DNA of 64,000 nt from Rhodospirillaceae bacterium (GTDB lineage: Bacteria > Pseudomonadota > Alphaproteobacteria > Kiloniellales > DSM-21159). The DNA lies in contig CP030885.1 of the NCBI GenBank assembly GCA_006969625.1, positions 3,235,430 to 3,299,429 of the forward strand, in the 5' to 3' direction. How positions within the stretch are numbered: the first letter of the stretch is position 1; each line of letters begins with the position of its first letter. The notes beneath the pieces are model-generated. The model was not told the origin of the DNA. It was given only the letters and a program-made list of their open reading frames with translations, and made no database searches. Both the position numbers and the translations under genes were made by a program. Positions 28,866-40,918 of the stretch are shown one piece after another.

Positions 28866-29552
28866 ATGACGATCGATCAGTGTCCTCCCCAGCGTCCGCC
28901 ACGCGCTGGGCCCGACCTTGTCGCGGCGGCGAAGGCGCCGCGTTCGCGCCGCGACGAGAAGCGCCTGCGTATCCGCGCCGTCGCCCGCCGCCTGGTCTCC
29001 GAAGTCGGCTTCCGCGAGGCTTCGATGGCGGCGCTGGCCCGCGCCGCCGGCATCTCGACCGGTGCGGTCTACAGCTACTACCCCTCGAAGTCGGCGCTGA
29101 TGGCCGACGTGGTCGCGCTGGTCTCCGAGCGCGAATTGGCGGTGATCGAGGCGATTGCCGAGGACGGCGCGCCGACGCCCCAGGTTCTGGCGGACGCGGT
29201 GCGCACCTTCGCCGGGCGCGCGTTCCGCAACCGGCAGCTCGCCTGGTCGATGATCGCCGAGCCGGCGGATGCCGAGGTCGATGCCGTGCGCCTGCACTAC
29301 CGCCGGCGGATCGGGCTGGTCTTCGAAGGCATTCTGTGCCGCGGCATCGCCGACGGCAGCTTCCGTCCCCTGGACGTGGAGGCGGCCGCGGCCGCCATCG
29401 TCGGCGGCTTCATGGAGGCGCTGGTCGGCCCGCTTTCGCCGGACGCCCCGATCGCGCCGGGCCGCGCCGAAGCCATCGCCGCCGCGCTCGCCGACTTCGC
29501 CGCCCATGCGGTGGCCAATCCGAACGAGACCCGGGAGGAGACCTGTCGATGA
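28866..29552 (+). CDS. TetR-family transcriptional regulator of the aidB operon
   Basis: 228 residues from ATG 28866. The N-terminal DNA-binding domain has the TetR pattern RRLVSEVGFREASMAALARAAG (in parts RRLVSEVGF, REASMAALARAAG) followed by ISTGAVYSYYPSKSALM, the recognition helix. The C-terminal ligand domain is helical. The stop overlaps the aidB start (ATGA), so the two are translated together. The palindrome at 28831-28846 is the probable binding site. The effector may be an acyl-CoA or similar ligand given the partner, but this is inference. Confidence 0.9.
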   Translation: MTIDQCPPQRPPRAGPDLVAAAKAPRSRRDEKRLRIRAVARRLVSEVGFREASMAALARAAGISTGAVYSYYPSKSALMADVVALVSERELAVIEAIAEDGAPTPQVLADAVRTFAGRAFRNRQLAWSMIAEPADAEVDAVRLHYRRRIGLVFEGILCRGIADGSFRPLDVEAAAAAIVGGFMEALVGPLSPDAPIAPGRAEAIAAALADFAAHAVANPNETREETCR

Positions 29553-31204
29553 CGCCCTTGGACGACTATGGCTACGCCACCCATGAAGTGATGAACCAGC
29601 CGCCGGATCTCGGCGACTACGACGCCTATGGCAGCGACCCGGTCTTGCGCCGCATCGTCGCGGCCTTCGGGGCCGAATGGGCCGAGGAGCGCCTGAGCGA
29701 AGCCGGACGGACGGTCGCCTCGGCCGAGGTGCAGCGGCTGGCGCGCCAGGCCAACCGCCACCTGCCGGAGCTACACACCCATGACCGCTACGGCCGGCGC
29801 ATCGACGAGGTCGAATTCCACCCGGCCTGGCACCGTCTGATGAGCCTGGCCATAGGGCAGCAGACCCACGCCCTGGCCTGGACCGAGACACGGCCGGGCG
29901 CGCAGGTGGCGCGCGCCGCCCTGTCCTACCTCTGGAACCGCGGCGAAAACGGCATCTGCTGTCCGCTCGGCATGGCCTATTCGGTCGTCCCGGTCCTGCA
30001 GGCGCATCCGGAGGTCGGCGCCGAGTGGGCGGCGCGCATCCTGTCCGACCGTTACGACCACCGGCCGCTGCCGGCCACGCAGAAGACCGGCGCGATCTGC
30101 GCGGTGGCGATGACCGAAAAGCAGGGCGGTTCCGACCTGCGCCAGACCCAAACCGTGGCGGAAGACAACGGCGACGGCACCTGGTCGCTGGTCGGGCACA
30201 AGTGGTTCTTTTCGGTGCCGCACGCCGACGTCTTCGTGACCCTGGCGCAGACGTCCGAGGGCGTATCGTGCTTCCTGGCGCCCGGATGGCTGCCGGACGG
30301 CAGCCGCAACCGCATCCAGATCCAGCGCCTGAAGGACAAGTGCGGCAACCGCTCGAACGCCTCCTCGGAGGTCGAATTCCGCGGCGCGTTGGCCCGCCCG
30401 CTCGGCGAGCTCGGGCACGGCATCCGCACCGGCATTTCGGTGAACCACTACACGCGCCTGGACTTCGGCGTCGGCTCGGCCGGCCTGATGCGGCAAGTGC
30501 TTGCGCTCGCGGCGCACCACGCAGCGCACCGCCGCGCCTTCCAGAAGGCGCTGATCGACCAGCCGATCATGACGGCGGTGATCGCCGACTTGGCGTTGGA
30601 GGCGGAGGCCGCGGCCTGGCTCGCCTTCCGCTTCGTCGCCGCGCTCGACCGTCAGATCGACAGCGAGGGCGAGCGCCTGCTCGGGCGGATCGGTGCGCCG
30701 ATCGCCAAATACTGGGTTTGCAAGCGCGCCCCGGCGGTGGCGGTGGAGGCCCTGGAGTGCCTGGGCGGCAACGGCTTCATCGAGGACGGCCCGATGGCCA
30801 GGCTGTACCGCGAGGCGCCGCTCAACGGCATCTGGGAAGGCACGGGCAACGTCATCTGCCTCGACGTGCTGCGCTCGATCCGCCGCGAGCCGGACTGCGT
30901 GCCGGCACTGCTGGACGAGCTGCGCCTGGCGGCCGGCGCCGACCGGCGCTACGACGCCTTCGTCGCGAGCCTCGAGCCCGACCTGCTGCAGGCGGAGAAG
31001 CACGAGGGACAGGCGCGGCGCCTGGTCGAGCGGACGGCGCTGGCGATTTCTGCCGGCCTGCTGCTGCGCCACGCCGCGCCGCAGGTCTCCGAGGGCTTCG
31101 TCGCCACTCGGCTGGACGGCGGCTGGTCGGGCCATTTCGGCGCCCTGCCTGCCGGCTGCGATGCCGCAGCCCTGGCCCGCGCCGCGGTGCCCGCCCCGCA
31201 CTGA
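29549..31204 (+). CDS. aidB: AidB-like acyl-CoA dehydrogenase
   Basis: 551 residues, close to the 541 of E. coli AidB and longer than ordinary acyl-CoA dehydrogenases. The N-terminal region has VMNQPPDLGDYDAY and the AidB-type CPLGMAYSVVPVL. FAD-domain signatures are AMTEKQGGSDLRQT and KWFFSVPHADVF. The C-terminus has ECLGGNGFIEDGPMARLYREAP (in parts) and WEGTGNVICLDVLR, typical of AidB. E. coli AidB is an adaptive-response flavoprotein that binds DNA and shows weak isovaleryl-CoA dehydrogenase activity. The start overlaps tetR (ATGA), with GGGAGGAG upstream. Here control is by TetR rather than an Ada-type regulator. Confidence 0.9.
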   Translation: MTPLDDYGYATHEVMNQPPDLGDYDAYGSDPVLRRIVAAFGAEWAEERLSEAGRTVASAEVQRLARQANRHLPELHTHDRYGRRIDEVEFHPAWHRLMSLAIGQQTHALAWTETRPGAQVARAALSYLWNRGENGICCPLGMAYSVVPVLQAHPEVGAEWAARILSDRYDHRPLPATQKTGAICAVAMTEKQGGSDLRQTQTVAEDNGDGTWSLVGHKWFFSVPHADVFVTLAQTSEGVSCFLAPGWLPDGSRNRIQIQRLKDKCGNRSNASSEVEFRGALARPLGELGHGIRTGISVNHYTRLDFGVGSAGLMRQVLALAAHHAAHRRAFQKALIDQPIMTAVIADLALEAEAAAWLAFRFVAALDRQIDSEGERLLGRIGAPIAKYWVCKRAPAVAVEALECLGGNGFIEDGPMARLYREAPLNGIWEGTGNVICLDVLRSIRREPDCVPALLDELRLAAGADRRYDAFVASLEPDLLQAEKHEGQARRLVERTALAISAGLLLRHAAPQVSEGFVATRLDGGWSGHFGALPAGCDAAALARAAVPAPH

Positions 31205-31260
31205 GCAAGCTGGTCTCTGGCAGCCACGCCTTCACCCGCATCGGCAAGGCCCCAACGGCG

Positions 31261-31291
31261 AAACGCCCCCGAACTCGCTGCGGGGACGTTT
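31261..31291. terminator. Bidirectional hairpin between convergent aidB and ftsH
   Basis: AAACGCCCCCG, a 9-nt loop, and CGGGGACGTTT form an 11-position stem with one C-A mismatch. It sits between two converging stops (31204 and 31323). The arms end in AAA/TTT, giving a short T run on either strand, as expected of a shared terminator. Confidence 0.6.
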
Positions 31292-31322
31292 CTCCGGTTC
31301 GGCTCCGGGTGCCGCGGCGGGG

Positions 31323-33245
<1,923 letters not shown>

Positions 33246-33326
33246 GGGCGCTTTTCCCTTCGTCGACAGGGCAGCGCCGTGCGGCGGGGCGCATACCCGT
33301 CCAAGGTACATAATGTGCCCCGCGCA

Positions 33327-34697
33327 CTAAGCAACTGTAAAGGACAGCGCGAACTCGGCCGGGGCCAACGGACGCCGCGGACGGAAGGCGCAGGCCAGCG
33401 GGACAGCCTGCCAGTCGCGGCGCAGAAAGCCGAGGTGGGGCACCGCGACGGGGCCTTCAAGATCGCTGAACAGGGGCAGAACGACGCGGGCCGGCGCCGG
33501 CAGGCCGGCAGCGCGCAGGGCGGGGACCTGGCGCACCAGCGCCTGCCAGCCGCGCGTCCCCAGCGCGTTCACCGAAAGGGAGCGCGGCGCATCCGCCGGC
33601 AGGTGCGCGAAGAACCGGCCGTCCCACACCAGGCTCTCGCCCGGGTGCAGGGTTGCGCGCGCGCGTGCCGCAGGCTCGCGCACCAGCAGCCAGCCGTCGG
33701 CCTCCGGCATCAGGCGGCAGCCGCCCAAGGTGAAGGGCTGCGGCGCGCCGGCGCGCAGCCGCGTCAGGCCAGCCTGCAGCCGCGCCGTGCGCGCCGGCCA
33801 CTGCGCCCCGGAAACGCAGGCCAGCAGGTTGGCCAACGCCCGCAACGCCAGCGCGTCCTCGGCACCGACGACGGAAGCGCTCAGCCGGGCGAAGCCGGCC
33901 GGATGCAGCGCGACGCCTTCGACCAGCAGATCCGCCGCGGCGCGCTCGCGGGTGGCGCGCGCCAGCCCGTGCACGAGCGCTTGTCCGGTCAAAGCCCGGA
34001 CCCACCGCGCATCGGCGAGTCGCGGATCCCGGCGCAGACGGCTGCGGGAAAAGCGCGGGTCTCGATTGCTGGGGTCCTCGACGAAGGGCAGTCCGGCGGC
34101 GTGGCAGGTCGCTACCAAGCGCGCTTTCGGCACCGGCAGCAAGGGGCGGATCAGCCGCACCTCCGGCCGTTCGGAGACCGCAGCCATACCGGCGAGGCCG
34201 TCCGGCCCGCTGCCGGCGGCCTGGCGCAGCAGCACCGTCTCGGCCTGGTCGTCGCGGTGGTGGGCCAGCGCCAGGTGCAGGATGCCGGCCTCCCGGCAGG
34301 CCGCCGTCAACAGCGCATAGCGGGCGGCGCGCGCGGCGGCCTGCCAGCCGCCGCGCAAAGGTTCGTACGGCCGGCGCATAAGGCGCACCGCGAGCCCGCG
34401 GGCACGCAGCAGCGCCGCCACGCCCTCGGCCTCACGCTCGGACTCGGGGCGAAGCCGATGGTCGACGACGAGGGCCGTCAGCCGCCCGCCGCCCTGCGCC
34501 AGCCAGTCCTGGAGTAGGAGCGTCAGGGCCAAGCTGTCAGGGCCGCCGGAGACGGCGACGGCGACGCTTGGCCGGGGCTCGAATGGGCCACAGGCGGCGA
34601 TCAGCCGAGCGAAGTCGCCCGCGCCGAGCGGTTCCGCCTCAGCAGCCGAGACGGCTGGACTCGCGCTGGGCGCGCTGGAGGACGGTGGGCGCGGCAT
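33327..34697 (-). CDS. tilS: tRNA(Ile)-lysidine synthase
   Basis: 456 residues from ATG 34697. It makes lysidine at the wobble C of tRNA-Ile(CAU). The PP-loop SGGPDSLALTLLLQ is at about residues 48-62, followed by VDHRLRPES and LAHHRDDQAETVLLR, all diagnostic. The C-terminal region is less conserved. The start overlaps the end of cpoB by 59 bases; a later start would cut into the PP-loop domain, and an ATG at 34739 is also possible. Order cpoB-tilS-ftsH is typical for alphaproteobacteria. Confidence 0.93.
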   Translation of the reverse strand: MPRPPSSSAPSASPAVSAAEAEPLGAGDFARLIAACGPFEPRPSVAVAVSGGPDSLALTLLLQDWLAQGGGRLTALVVDHRLRPESEREAEGVAALLRARGLAVRLMRRPYEPLRGGWQAAARAARYALLTAACREAGILHLALAHHRDDQAETVLLRQAAGSGPDGLAGMAAVSERPEVRLIRPLLPVPKARLVATCHAAGLPFVEDPSNRDPRFSRSRLRRDPRLADARWVRALTGQALVHGLARATRERAAADLLVEGVALHPAGFARLSASVVGAEDALALRALANLLACVSGAQWPARTARLQAGLTRLRAGAPQPFTLGGCRLMPEADGWLLVREPAARARATLHPGESLVWDGRFFAHLPADAPRSLSVNALGTRGWQALVRQVPALRAAGLPAPARVVLPLFSDLEGPVAVPHLGFLRRDWQAVPLACAFRPRRPLAPAEFALSFTVA

Positions 34698-35715
34698 CGG
34701 GATAGCGGCGCTGCAGTTCGCCGAAGGTCGCGCAGGCATCTCGATTGGCCCCGAGGTTGGCCAGGGACATGCCGAGCTTCAGCAGATTGTCGGGTGCCTT
34801 GCCGCTTTCGGGGAAGTCCTGATAGCCCTCGGCGAAAATCACAGCGGCGGTCTCGTAGTCGCCCCGGACATAATGGGTCTCGCCGAGCCAGTACTTGGCA
34901 TTGCCGGCCAGCGGATTGTCCGGATAGAGCTGGAGGAATTCGCTGAAGGCGGCTTCGGCCAAGAGATAGTTCATCTGCCGAAGCTGGTCGAAGGCCTGAT
35001 CGTAGGCCGCCTGGGCGTCGTTCTGCGGAAGCTGCACGGCAGCTTGCTGTTGGGCCTGCCCGGCGCCCTGGCGTTCCTGCGCGCTGACCGGCGGCTGCAC
35101 GGTTGCGGGGCCTTGACCCTGATCGGAGGGCGTGCGGACAGCCGCCAGATCGTCGTCAGTGACGGTGCCCAGCGTGCGCGGCTGCAGCGGCCCGGGCTGG
35201 CCCGTGCCGGTCTGCGGCGCGGCGGGCGCGGCCTGGGGCTGCGGCGCCTGTCCGACGACCGTCTCGCCGCTGCCGGCTGGCGGCGTGTATGTGGTCGCCG
35301 GCCCCGGCTGAGCGCCGCCGTCGAAACCAGCGGCCGGAGCGCTGGGCTGGCCCTGCTCCAGGCGCAGCAGACGAGCCTTGGTCTCGGATTCGAAGCGCTC
35401 CAGGCGCTGGTGCTGCTGACGGATGCGGAATTCGAGATCCTCGAGACGACCGGTCAACTGCCTCAGCTCGGCCTCCAGACCCGAGATGCGCCGGTCGAAC
35501 TGGGCCGCTTGGGCGCTGTTCAAATCGGTCTGGGCCAGTTGGGCCCGCACACGCTCCATCTTCCCGGCGAGCCGCTCGGCCCCGATTCGCACAAGCTCCG
35601 ACTCGCTCGCCGAAGCGGCAGAACCAGTCGAGAAGACGAGGCCGAGGGCGAGAAGCGGCACCGCGAGCGGGGCCGCCGCGCGCTCAAAGCGATTGCTGGA
35701 ACCGAGGGGTGACAT
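34639..35715 (-). CDS. cpoB: Cell division coordinator CpoB (YbgF), Tol-Pal associated
   Basis: 358 residues from ATG 35715. It has a signal sequence ([23 protein letters not shown]), an N-terminal coiled coil (about 45-115, with QFDRRISGLEAELRQLTGRLEDLEF in parts) that trimerises, a Gln/Pro-rich linker, and a C-terminal TPR domain (about 235-358) with YDQAFDQLRQMNYLLAEAAF and LGETHYVRGDYETAAVIF. CpoB coordinates outer-membrane constriction with peptidoglycan synthesis through TolA. It follows pal after a 288-base gap, so it may have its own promoter. Confidence 0.93.
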   Translation of the reverse strand: MSPLGSSNRFERAAAPLAVPLLALGLVFSTGSAASASESELVRIGAERLAGKMERVRAQLAQTDLNSAQAAQFDRRISGLEAELRQLTGRLEDLEFRIRQQHQRLERFESETKARLLRLEQGQPSAPAAGFDGGAQPGPATTYTPPAGSGETVVGQAPQPQAAPAAPQTGTGQPGPLQPRTLGTVTDDDLAAVRTPSDQGQGPATVQPPVSAQERQGAGQAQQQAAVQLPQNDAQAAYDQAFDQLRQMNYLLAEAAFSEFLQLYPDNPLAGNAKYWLGETHYVRGDYETAAVIFAEGYQDFPESGKAPDNLLKLGMSLANLGANRDACATFGELQRRYPDAAPTVLQRAQRESSRLGC

Positions 35716-35898
35716 GGCGAAGCAGGCTCCGGGATCTCGAATCGCGCAGGCGGTTGGGCAGACTAGAGGGGATCGCCGGACTTGGGAATCGGTCCGGGCA
35801 TCCGTCTCGCGCCCGCCACCTTCGCATGCTTCCCGCGGCAGTTTGTCCAAATTGCGGCACCGGTGCCTGCGCGGCGGCACGAATCCTCGAACGCCGAG

Positions 35899-35925
35899 CG
35901 CCCGTCGCCGAAACGGCAACGGGCG
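35899..35925 (-). terminator. Strong hairpin between pal and cpoB
   Basis: CGCCCGTCGCCG, AAA loop, CGGCAACGGGCG form a 12-position stem with one mismatch, 78 bases beyond the pal stop on the minus strand. There is no T tract. It may end or attenuate the tol-pal message before cpoB, or stabilise the pal 3' end. The remainder of the 288-base gap shows nothing else. Confidence 0.45.
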
Positions 35926-36003
35926 CAGGCCGTTCGATCTCGGCCTATGAGGTCTCGGCCAGGCGGCGGAGACCCGCGCGCCGCCGCCCCTCGGCGCAGG
36001 CGA

Positions 36004-36495
36004 TCAGCTCGGGACGAAGACGGCGCGACGGTTCTGCGCCCAGGCGGCCTCGTTAGAGCCGAGGACGGCCGGCCGCTCCTTGCCGTAGCTGATGGTGCCC
36101 AGGCGCGTCGGGGCGATGCCCAGGGCGACCAGGTACTGGCGCACCGAGTTGGCGCGCCGCTCGCCGAGCGCGAGGTTGTACTCTCGGGTGCCGCGCTCGT
36201 CGGCGTGACCCTCGATCGTCAGCGAAACGCCCGGGTTGCGCTGCATCCAGGCGGCCAGCCGGTCGATGGTGTTGCGCGCGTCGGAGGAAAGCTCCGAGGA
36301 GTCGAAGGCGAAGAAGACGCGGTCGCCAACCTGCTGGACCAGATCCTCGCGCGAGCCCGGCACGACCTGGGCGGTCGGGGCGGCCTGAGTCGTGGTCGTC
36401 GATGTAGCGCTGGTCGCTGCCGGCTCCTCAGGCGCGCTCTCGCAGGCAGCCAGGCCGAGCACGGCCGCCGCGATGACAACAAACTTCAGCTTCAT
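36004..36495 (-). CDS. pal: Peptidoglycan-associated lipoprotein Pal
   Basis: 163 residues. The signal peptide ends in LGLAACES, a lipobox with the lipidated Cys at about 19. After a Thr/Ala-rich linker the OmpA-like domain (about 50-163) has VFFAFDSSELSSDAR, IEGHADERGTREYNLALGERRAN (in parts) and the peptidoglycan-binding Asp/Arg pair of that motif. Pal is anchored in the outer membrane and binds peptidoglycan and TolB. It is the last strictly linked gene of the Tol operon, 187 bases after tolB. Confidence 0.97.
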   Translation of the reverse strand: MKLKFVVIAAAVLGLAACESAPEEPAATSATSTTTTQAAPTAQVVPGSREDLVQQVGDRVFFAFDSSELSSDARNTIDRLAAWMQRNPGVSLTIEGHADERGTREYNLALGERRANSVRQYLVALGIAPTRLGTISYGKERPAVLGSNEAAWAQNRRAVFVPS

Positions 36496-36681
36496 TGGAA
36501 GAGGATCCCCTTGTGATGTGCCCGGTCCGGACGATCCGATACCGAGCGGCTGCGGTATGCCGGTCGCCGTCGGCTGCCCTGGGGCACGCGAGGATGGCCG
36601 TGGCCCACCTCTGCCTGCTCCCCCCTGCCGGCTCGATGCCGCGTCTCCGCCTCGTTGCGCCGCAATATATCGAGGCCGGTT

Positions 36682-38034
36682 TCACGGAATCAAGGGCGAC
36701 CATGCCGGGTCCGAGGCATCCAGCGGTGTGATCACCTCGCGTTCGTTGAACCCGGTCAGATCGATGGTGTAGAGCCGGCTGCGCTGCTGGCCCTGGGAGG
36801 TTGCGCGCTCGGTCCGATAGAAGGACAGCACGCGTCCGTTCGGCGCCCAGGTCGGGCTTTCGACCAGGAAGCCGCTGGCGAGCATGCGTTCGCCGCTGCC
36901 GTCCGGCTTCATCACACCGATGTAGAACTGGCCCTGGTGCATCCGCGTGAAGGCGATCAGGTCGCCGCGCGGCGACCAGACCGGCGTGGCATAGCGGCCC
37001 TGCCCGTAGGAAATCCGCCGCGCGTTGCCGCCGTCGGCGTCCATCAGGTAGAGCTGCTGTGCGCCGCCGCGGTCCGAGTTGAAGACGACCTGCGAGCCGT
37101 CCGGCGAAAAGGACGGCGAGGTGTCGATCGCCGGACTGCCGGTCAACTGCTGCACTCGGCGGGTGCGCAGGTCCATGACGTAGATGTCGCTGTTGCCGGC
37201 ATCGGCCATCGACATGATCACCTTGTTGCCGTCCGGGGAAAAGCGCGGCGCAAATGTCATGCCGGGAAAATCGCCCAGCACTTCGCGCCGGCCTGTCTGC
37301 AGATCGAGCAGATACACCCGCGGCCTGTTGTTCTCGTAGGACAAGTAGGTGATTTCCTGGGTCGTCGGCGAGAAGCGGGGCGTCAGCACCAGGTTACCGC
37401 CGTCGGTCAGGAACTTATGGTTGGCGCCGTCCTGGTCCATGATCGCCAGTCGCTTGACCCGGCGGTCCTGCGGGCCGCTTTCGGCGACGTAGACGATGCG
37501 GGTGTCGAAGTAGCCGTCCTCGCCGGTCAGTCGCTTGTAGATGGCATCCGAGACGATATGGCCGATGCGCCGCCAGTTCTCCGGCGTGGTGACGTAGGCG
37601 AGCCCCGTCATCTGCTGCTCGGCCAGCACGTCCCACAAGCGGAAGGAGACGCGCAGCCGGCCGTCGGGGTTGGTCTCGACGCTGCCGCTGACCAAAGCCT
37701 TGGCGTTGATCAGGCGCCAATCGCCGAAGCGCGGCCCGCCCTGCACGCTCGCCGCATCCTGGATGAAGGCGCGCTGGTCGATCGGCCGGAACAGTCCTGA
37801 GCGCGCCAGGTTGTCGGAGATGACGCCGGCGATGTCGGCGCCGACGCGCGCCTGCTCCGGGTCCTGCGAATGGAAGTCGGTGACGGCGATCGGCAGCGGC
37901 TCGGCGAAGCCTTGTACGATATCGACCGTGAGCTGCGCGCGGGCGGGGGTCGCGACCGCCGCGACCAGGAGTACGGTCGCGGCCGCGGCGAAGGCGGCGG
38001 AACGACGCAAAGCGGACACTCGCACGGGTCTCAT
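36682..38034 (-). CDS. tolB: Tol-Pal periplasmic beta-propeller protein TolB
   Basis: 450 residues with a Sec signal peptide ([21 protein letters not shown]), an N-terminal domain of about 140 residues, and a six-bladed propeller with repeated WD40-like TolB motifs ([78 protein letters not shown]). Periplasmic partner of Pal and TolA. The start ATG 38034 overlaps the tolA stop by 4 bp. Confidence 0.97.
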   Translation of the reverse strand: MRPVRVSALRRSAAFAAAATVLLVAAVATPARAQLTVDIVQGFAEPLPIAVTDFHSQDPEQARVGADIAGVISDNLARSGLFRPIDQRAFIQDAASVQGGPRFGDWRLINAKALVSGSVETNPDGRLRVSFRLWDVLAEQQMTGLAYVTTPENWRRIGHIVSDAIYKRLTGEDGYFDTRIVYVAESGPQDRRVKRLAIMDQDGANHKFLTDGGNLVLTPRFSPTTQEITYLSYENNRPRVYLLDLQTGRREVLGDFPGMTFAPRFSPDGNKVIMSMADAGNSDIYVMDLRTRRVQQLTGSPAIDTSPSFSPDGSQVVFNSDRGGAQQLYLMDADGGNARRISYGQGRYATPVWSPRGDLIAFTRMHQGQFYIGVMKPDGSGERMLASGFLVESPTWAPNGRVLSFYRTERATSQGQQRSRLYTIDLTGFNEREVITPLDASDPAWSPLIP

Positions 38035-39224
38035 CCTCCCAGCATTTGACGCGGGTCGAAGCGCAGGCGGATCGATCGCCAGATGTCGTACTGCGCTTGC
38101 GGCAGCTCTGTATAGGGTTCGCAGTCGAACACCGCCCGGCGGGCGTTCTCCGCCGCGGCGCGGTAAGCGGGGTCGGTGGCCATGCGCCCGCCGTCCTCGA
38201 ACTGCGGCTGACCGATCAGGTAGCCCTCGCGCGTGAGTTCGATGCGCATGGTCACGATCAGCTCCTCGGCGTTGCGCGCGCCGGGGTCGAAGCGCCAGCA
38301 GTAGGCCATCTTCTGCCGGATGACCTCGCCCAGCGCATTGACCGTCGCCTGCGAGGGCAGGTTGGCGCCCTGCCCGCGGCTCGGCTGCGCCGTCGGCTGT
38401 CGCGCCGCCTGCTGGGTCTGCCGCGGCTGCGGCTCCTCGCGGTTCCGCAGCACGTTGCGCAGCACCGACTGCAGACGGTCTTGCGGCGGCTCTTCGGGCT
38501 CCGGTTCGGGTTGCGGCCGCTCGGCGACCTGCGGGCGTCGCTGCGGCGTCGGCGGCGTGATGCCCGACATCCAGGCTTGCTCGCCGTCCTGCGGCGCCGG
38601 TTCGGCGGGCTGTGCCTGGGCGACCTGGGCCTCGGGCTCGGCCGCCGTCGCCGGCTCCGGTTCCGGCGCCTCGGCGGCCTGGGCGGGCTCCGGCGTCGGG
38701 GTCTCCGGCTCGGGCGCGACCGCGGTCTCGGCCTCCGGTTCGGGCGCCGGGGCTGGCGCGGGTGGCGGCGGCTCGGCGCTAATGGCCTCTGCCCGGGCGC
38801 TGTCCGCCGGCGCCGGCGCCACGCTCTCGGCCTGCGGGACGGGCGGTGGCGGTGCGGTCGGTGCGGGCACCGCCGCGGCGGAGGGCGGCGGTTCGGCAGT
38901 GGCGGTCGGCGGCGGCGGCTCGGCCGTCTCAGCCGGTGGCGGCTCGGCCCGCTCGGCCGCTTCGGCCGCCGGTTGCGCCGGCTCCTCGGCCTGCGGCGCA
39001 TCCGGTTGTCCGGCGGCCTCGGGCTGCGACTGCTGCGCGATCTCCGCGATCTGGTCGAGGGTCACCAGGTCGACCGAGACGACTGGGGCGATCGGCGGCC
39101 GCTCGGACAGGCGCGGCAGACCGACCAGCGCCAGCGCCGCCACCACGAGGTGCAGCGCCAGCGAAGCGACCAGGCCGATCCCCATGCTGCTGCCGTTCGG
39201 TGCGGTCGAGGCCGCCAGGGTCAC
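38031..39224 (-). CDS. tolA: Tol-Pal system protein TolA
   Basis: 397 residues: one N-terminal membrane helix ([19 protein letters not shown]), a very long Pro/Glu/Ala-rich periplasmic region (about 60-300), and a C-terminal domain (about 310-397) with [16 protein letters not shown] and [13 protein letters not shown]. TolA spans the periplasm and links TolQR to TolB, Pal and CpoB. The middle region is low complexity and proline-rich rather than the Lys/Ala helix of enterobacteria. ATGA overlap with tolB, 24 bases after tolR. Confidence 0.93.
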   Translation of the reverse strand: MTLAASTAPNGSSMGIGLVASLALHLVVAALALVGLPRLSERPPIAPVVSVDLVTLDQIAEIAQQSQPEAAGQPDAPQAEEPAQPAAEAAERAEPPPAETAEPPPPTATAEPPPSAAAVPAPTAPPPPVPQAESVAPAPADSARAEAISAEPPPPAPAPAPEPEAETAVAPEPETPTPEPAQAAEAPEPEPATAAEPEAQVAQAQPAEPAPQDGEQAWMSGITPPTPQRRPQVAERPQPEPEPEEPPQDRLQSVLRNVLRNREEPQPRQTQQAARQPTAQPSRGQGANLPSQATVNALGEVIRQKMAYCWRFDPGARNAEELIVTMRIELTREGYLIGQPQFEDGGRMATDPAYRAAAENARRAVFDCEPYTELPQAQYDIWRSIRLRFDPRQMLGG

Positions 39225-39248
39225 GATCGAAGGCTCCCCGAGTTCTCG

Positions 39249-39713
39249 CTACTGCGCCGACGGCTGGCCCGGCGGCGGCATCTCGGCGATCAGGGCGACG
39301 CGGCTGAAGCCGGCGGCGTTGATGGTGCTCATCACCTCCATGACGCGGCCGTACTGAAGGGCGCGGTCGCCGCGGATGTAGATGCGCGTATCCGGCCGGT
39401 TCTCGGTGATGGCCACCAGGCGCGGCACCAGGGCGCCGATCTCCACCGCCGTTTCCTGAATGTAGACCTCGCCCAAGCGGTCGACCGTGACGACCAGCGG
39501 CTCGACCGGCTCGGAGATGTTCTGGGCGCGCGTCTGCGGCAGGTCGACCGGCACGCCGACCGTCAGCAGCGGCGCGGTGACCATGAAGACGATGAGCAGC
39601 ACCAACATGACGTCGACGAAGGGCGTGACGTTGATCTCGCTCATCGGCGCCCAGCGGCCGCGGCGGCGCCGTCCGCCGCCCGAGCGCTCGCGCTTCAGCA
39701 GGGTCGCGGCCAT
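39249..39713 (-). CDS. tolR: Tol-Pal system protein TolR
   Basis: 154 residues of the ExbD/TolR family. An N-terminal basic stretch leads to the membrane helix with the functional Asp: [21 protein letters not shown]. The periplasmic domain (about 60-150) has [15 protein letters not shown], standard for TolR. It works with TolQ as a proton-driven motor. It lies between tolQ and tolA with 3 and 24 bases of spacing. Confidence 0.96.
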   Translation of the reverse strand: MAATLLKRERSGGGRRRRGRWAPMSEINVTPFVDVMLVLLIVFMVTAPLLTVGVPVDLPQTRAQNISEPVEPLVVTVDRLGEVYIQETAVEIGALVPRLVAITENRPDTRIYIRGDRALQYGRVMEVMSTINAAGFSRVALIAEMPPPGQPSAQ

Positions 39714-39716
39714 CGC

Positions 39717-40442
39717 CTAGCGGGCCTCCTCGACCTGCCGGGAGAGAATGGCGGAGAACTCGCCGGCGAAGGACTCCAGCCGCTGACCGTAGCGGGTCAG
39801 GTCGCTGTTCAGCTTGTTGAAGCCGATCGTCGCCGGGATCGCGGCGACCAGCCCCAGGGCTGTGGCGAACAGCGCCTCGGCGATGCCGGGCGCGACGACG
39901 GCCAAGGAGGTGCTGGCCTCGGCGGCGATCGAGGTGAAGGCGTTCATGATGCCCCAGACCGTGCCGAAAAGGCCGATGAAGGGGGCCGAGGAGCCGACCG
40001 AGGCGAGGAAGGTCATCTGTCGCTCGAGCCGGTCCATCTCGCGCCCGATGGTCAGGTCCATCACCCGTTCGATACGGTCGCGCACGGCCATGCCGTGCTC
40101 GCCGTCGAAACGCGAGCCGCGCGCGCTGGAACGGCGCCACTCGCGCATCGCCGCCATGAAGACCGCCGACTGCGGGTCGCTGGCGCTGTCGCCCAGGCGG
40201 TCGTAGAGTGTGTCGAGCGAGCCGCCCGACCAGAAGGCGTCCTCGAACTGCTCCGAGCGCCGACGTACCCGGCGCAGGCGCAACACCTTGTCGAAGATGA
40301 TCGCCCAGGTCCAAATCGAGGCGGCGATCAGGATCAGCATGACGAACTTCACGACGATGTCGGCCATGAGGAACAGACCCCACGGCGACAAGTCGTGCGC
40401 GCCGGCGGCCGCACCCACGACCTGAACCGCTTCGTTCTCCAT
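39717..40442 (-). CDS. tolQ: Tol-Pal system protein TolQ
   Basis: 241 residues from ATG 40442, with AGGAG about 12 bases upstream; a GTG at 40475 would overlap the ybgC end. Three membrane helices: about 24-46 ([21 protein letters not shown]), about 140-160 with [12 protein letters not shown], and about 175-200 ([18 protein letters not shown]). These are the ExbB/TolQ signatures forming the proton channel with TolR. Follows ybgC by 14 bases. Confidence 0.95.
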   Translation of the reverse strand: MENEAVQVVGAAAGAHDLSPWGLFLMADIVVKFVMLILIAASIWTWAIIFDKVLRLRRVRRRSEQFEDAFWSGGSLDTLYDRLGDSASDPQSAVFMAAMREWRRSSARGSRFDGEHGMAVRDRIERVMDLTIGREMDRLERQMTFLASVGSSAPFIGLFGTVWGIMNAFTSIAAEASTSLAVVAPGIAEALFATALGLVAAIPATIGFNKLNSDLTRYGQRLESFAGEFSAILSRQVEEAR

Positions 40443-40456
40443 ATCCCGGGATGCTC

Positions 40457-40918
40457 CTAGATTACCGGTTGACACAGTGGCGCCAGGATTTGGCGGATGT
40501 ATGGCGGAATTCGCGCCGGCCGGCCATCGATCAGGCGCAGGCAGGCGACCCGCACCTGGAGGTCGGCCAGAAGCGCACCGTCCCGCTCGACCCGCTGGCG
40601 CGCAGCCAGCGTCGCGCCGCGCAGCTCGACCAGGCGCGAGCGCACCGTCAGCAGGTCGTCCAGCCGCGCCGGACCGACATAGTCCACGGCCGCGCTGCGC
40701 ACCGCGAACGCCAGCCCGTCGCGCACCCGCATCGCTCCCTGGTCGATGCCCAGCAAGCGCAGGAGTTCCGTGCGGCCCCGCTCGGCGAACTTCAGGTAGT
40801 TGGCGTAATAGACGATGCCGGCCGCGTCGGTGTCCTCGTAATAGACCCGGATCGGCAGGACGTGCTCGCGGCCGTCGAGCGTCCCGGCGCAGGGTTCGGT
40901 CCCGGCGGTGGCGGTCAT
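40457..40918 (-). CDS. ybgC: YbgC-type acyl-CoA thioesterase of the Tol-Pal cluster
   Basis: 153 residues with the 4-hydroxybenzoyl-CoA thioesterase hotdog signature [20 protein letters not shown]; the catalytic Asp is in the YEDTDAAG segment. YbgC enzymes hydrolyse short- or long-chain acyl-CoA and associate with phospholipid synthesis. It is the first gene of the tol cluster; its ATG overlaps the ruvB stop (ATGA), tying the ruv and tol operons into one transcription unit. Confidence 0.95.
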   Translation of the reverse strand: MTATAGTEPCAGTLDGREHVLPIRVYYEDTDAAGIVYYANYLKFAERGRTELLRLLGIDQGAMRVRDGLAFAVRSAAVDYVGPARLDDLLTVRSRLVELRGATLAARQRVERDGALLADLQVRVACLRLIDGRPARIPPYIRQILAPLCQPVI

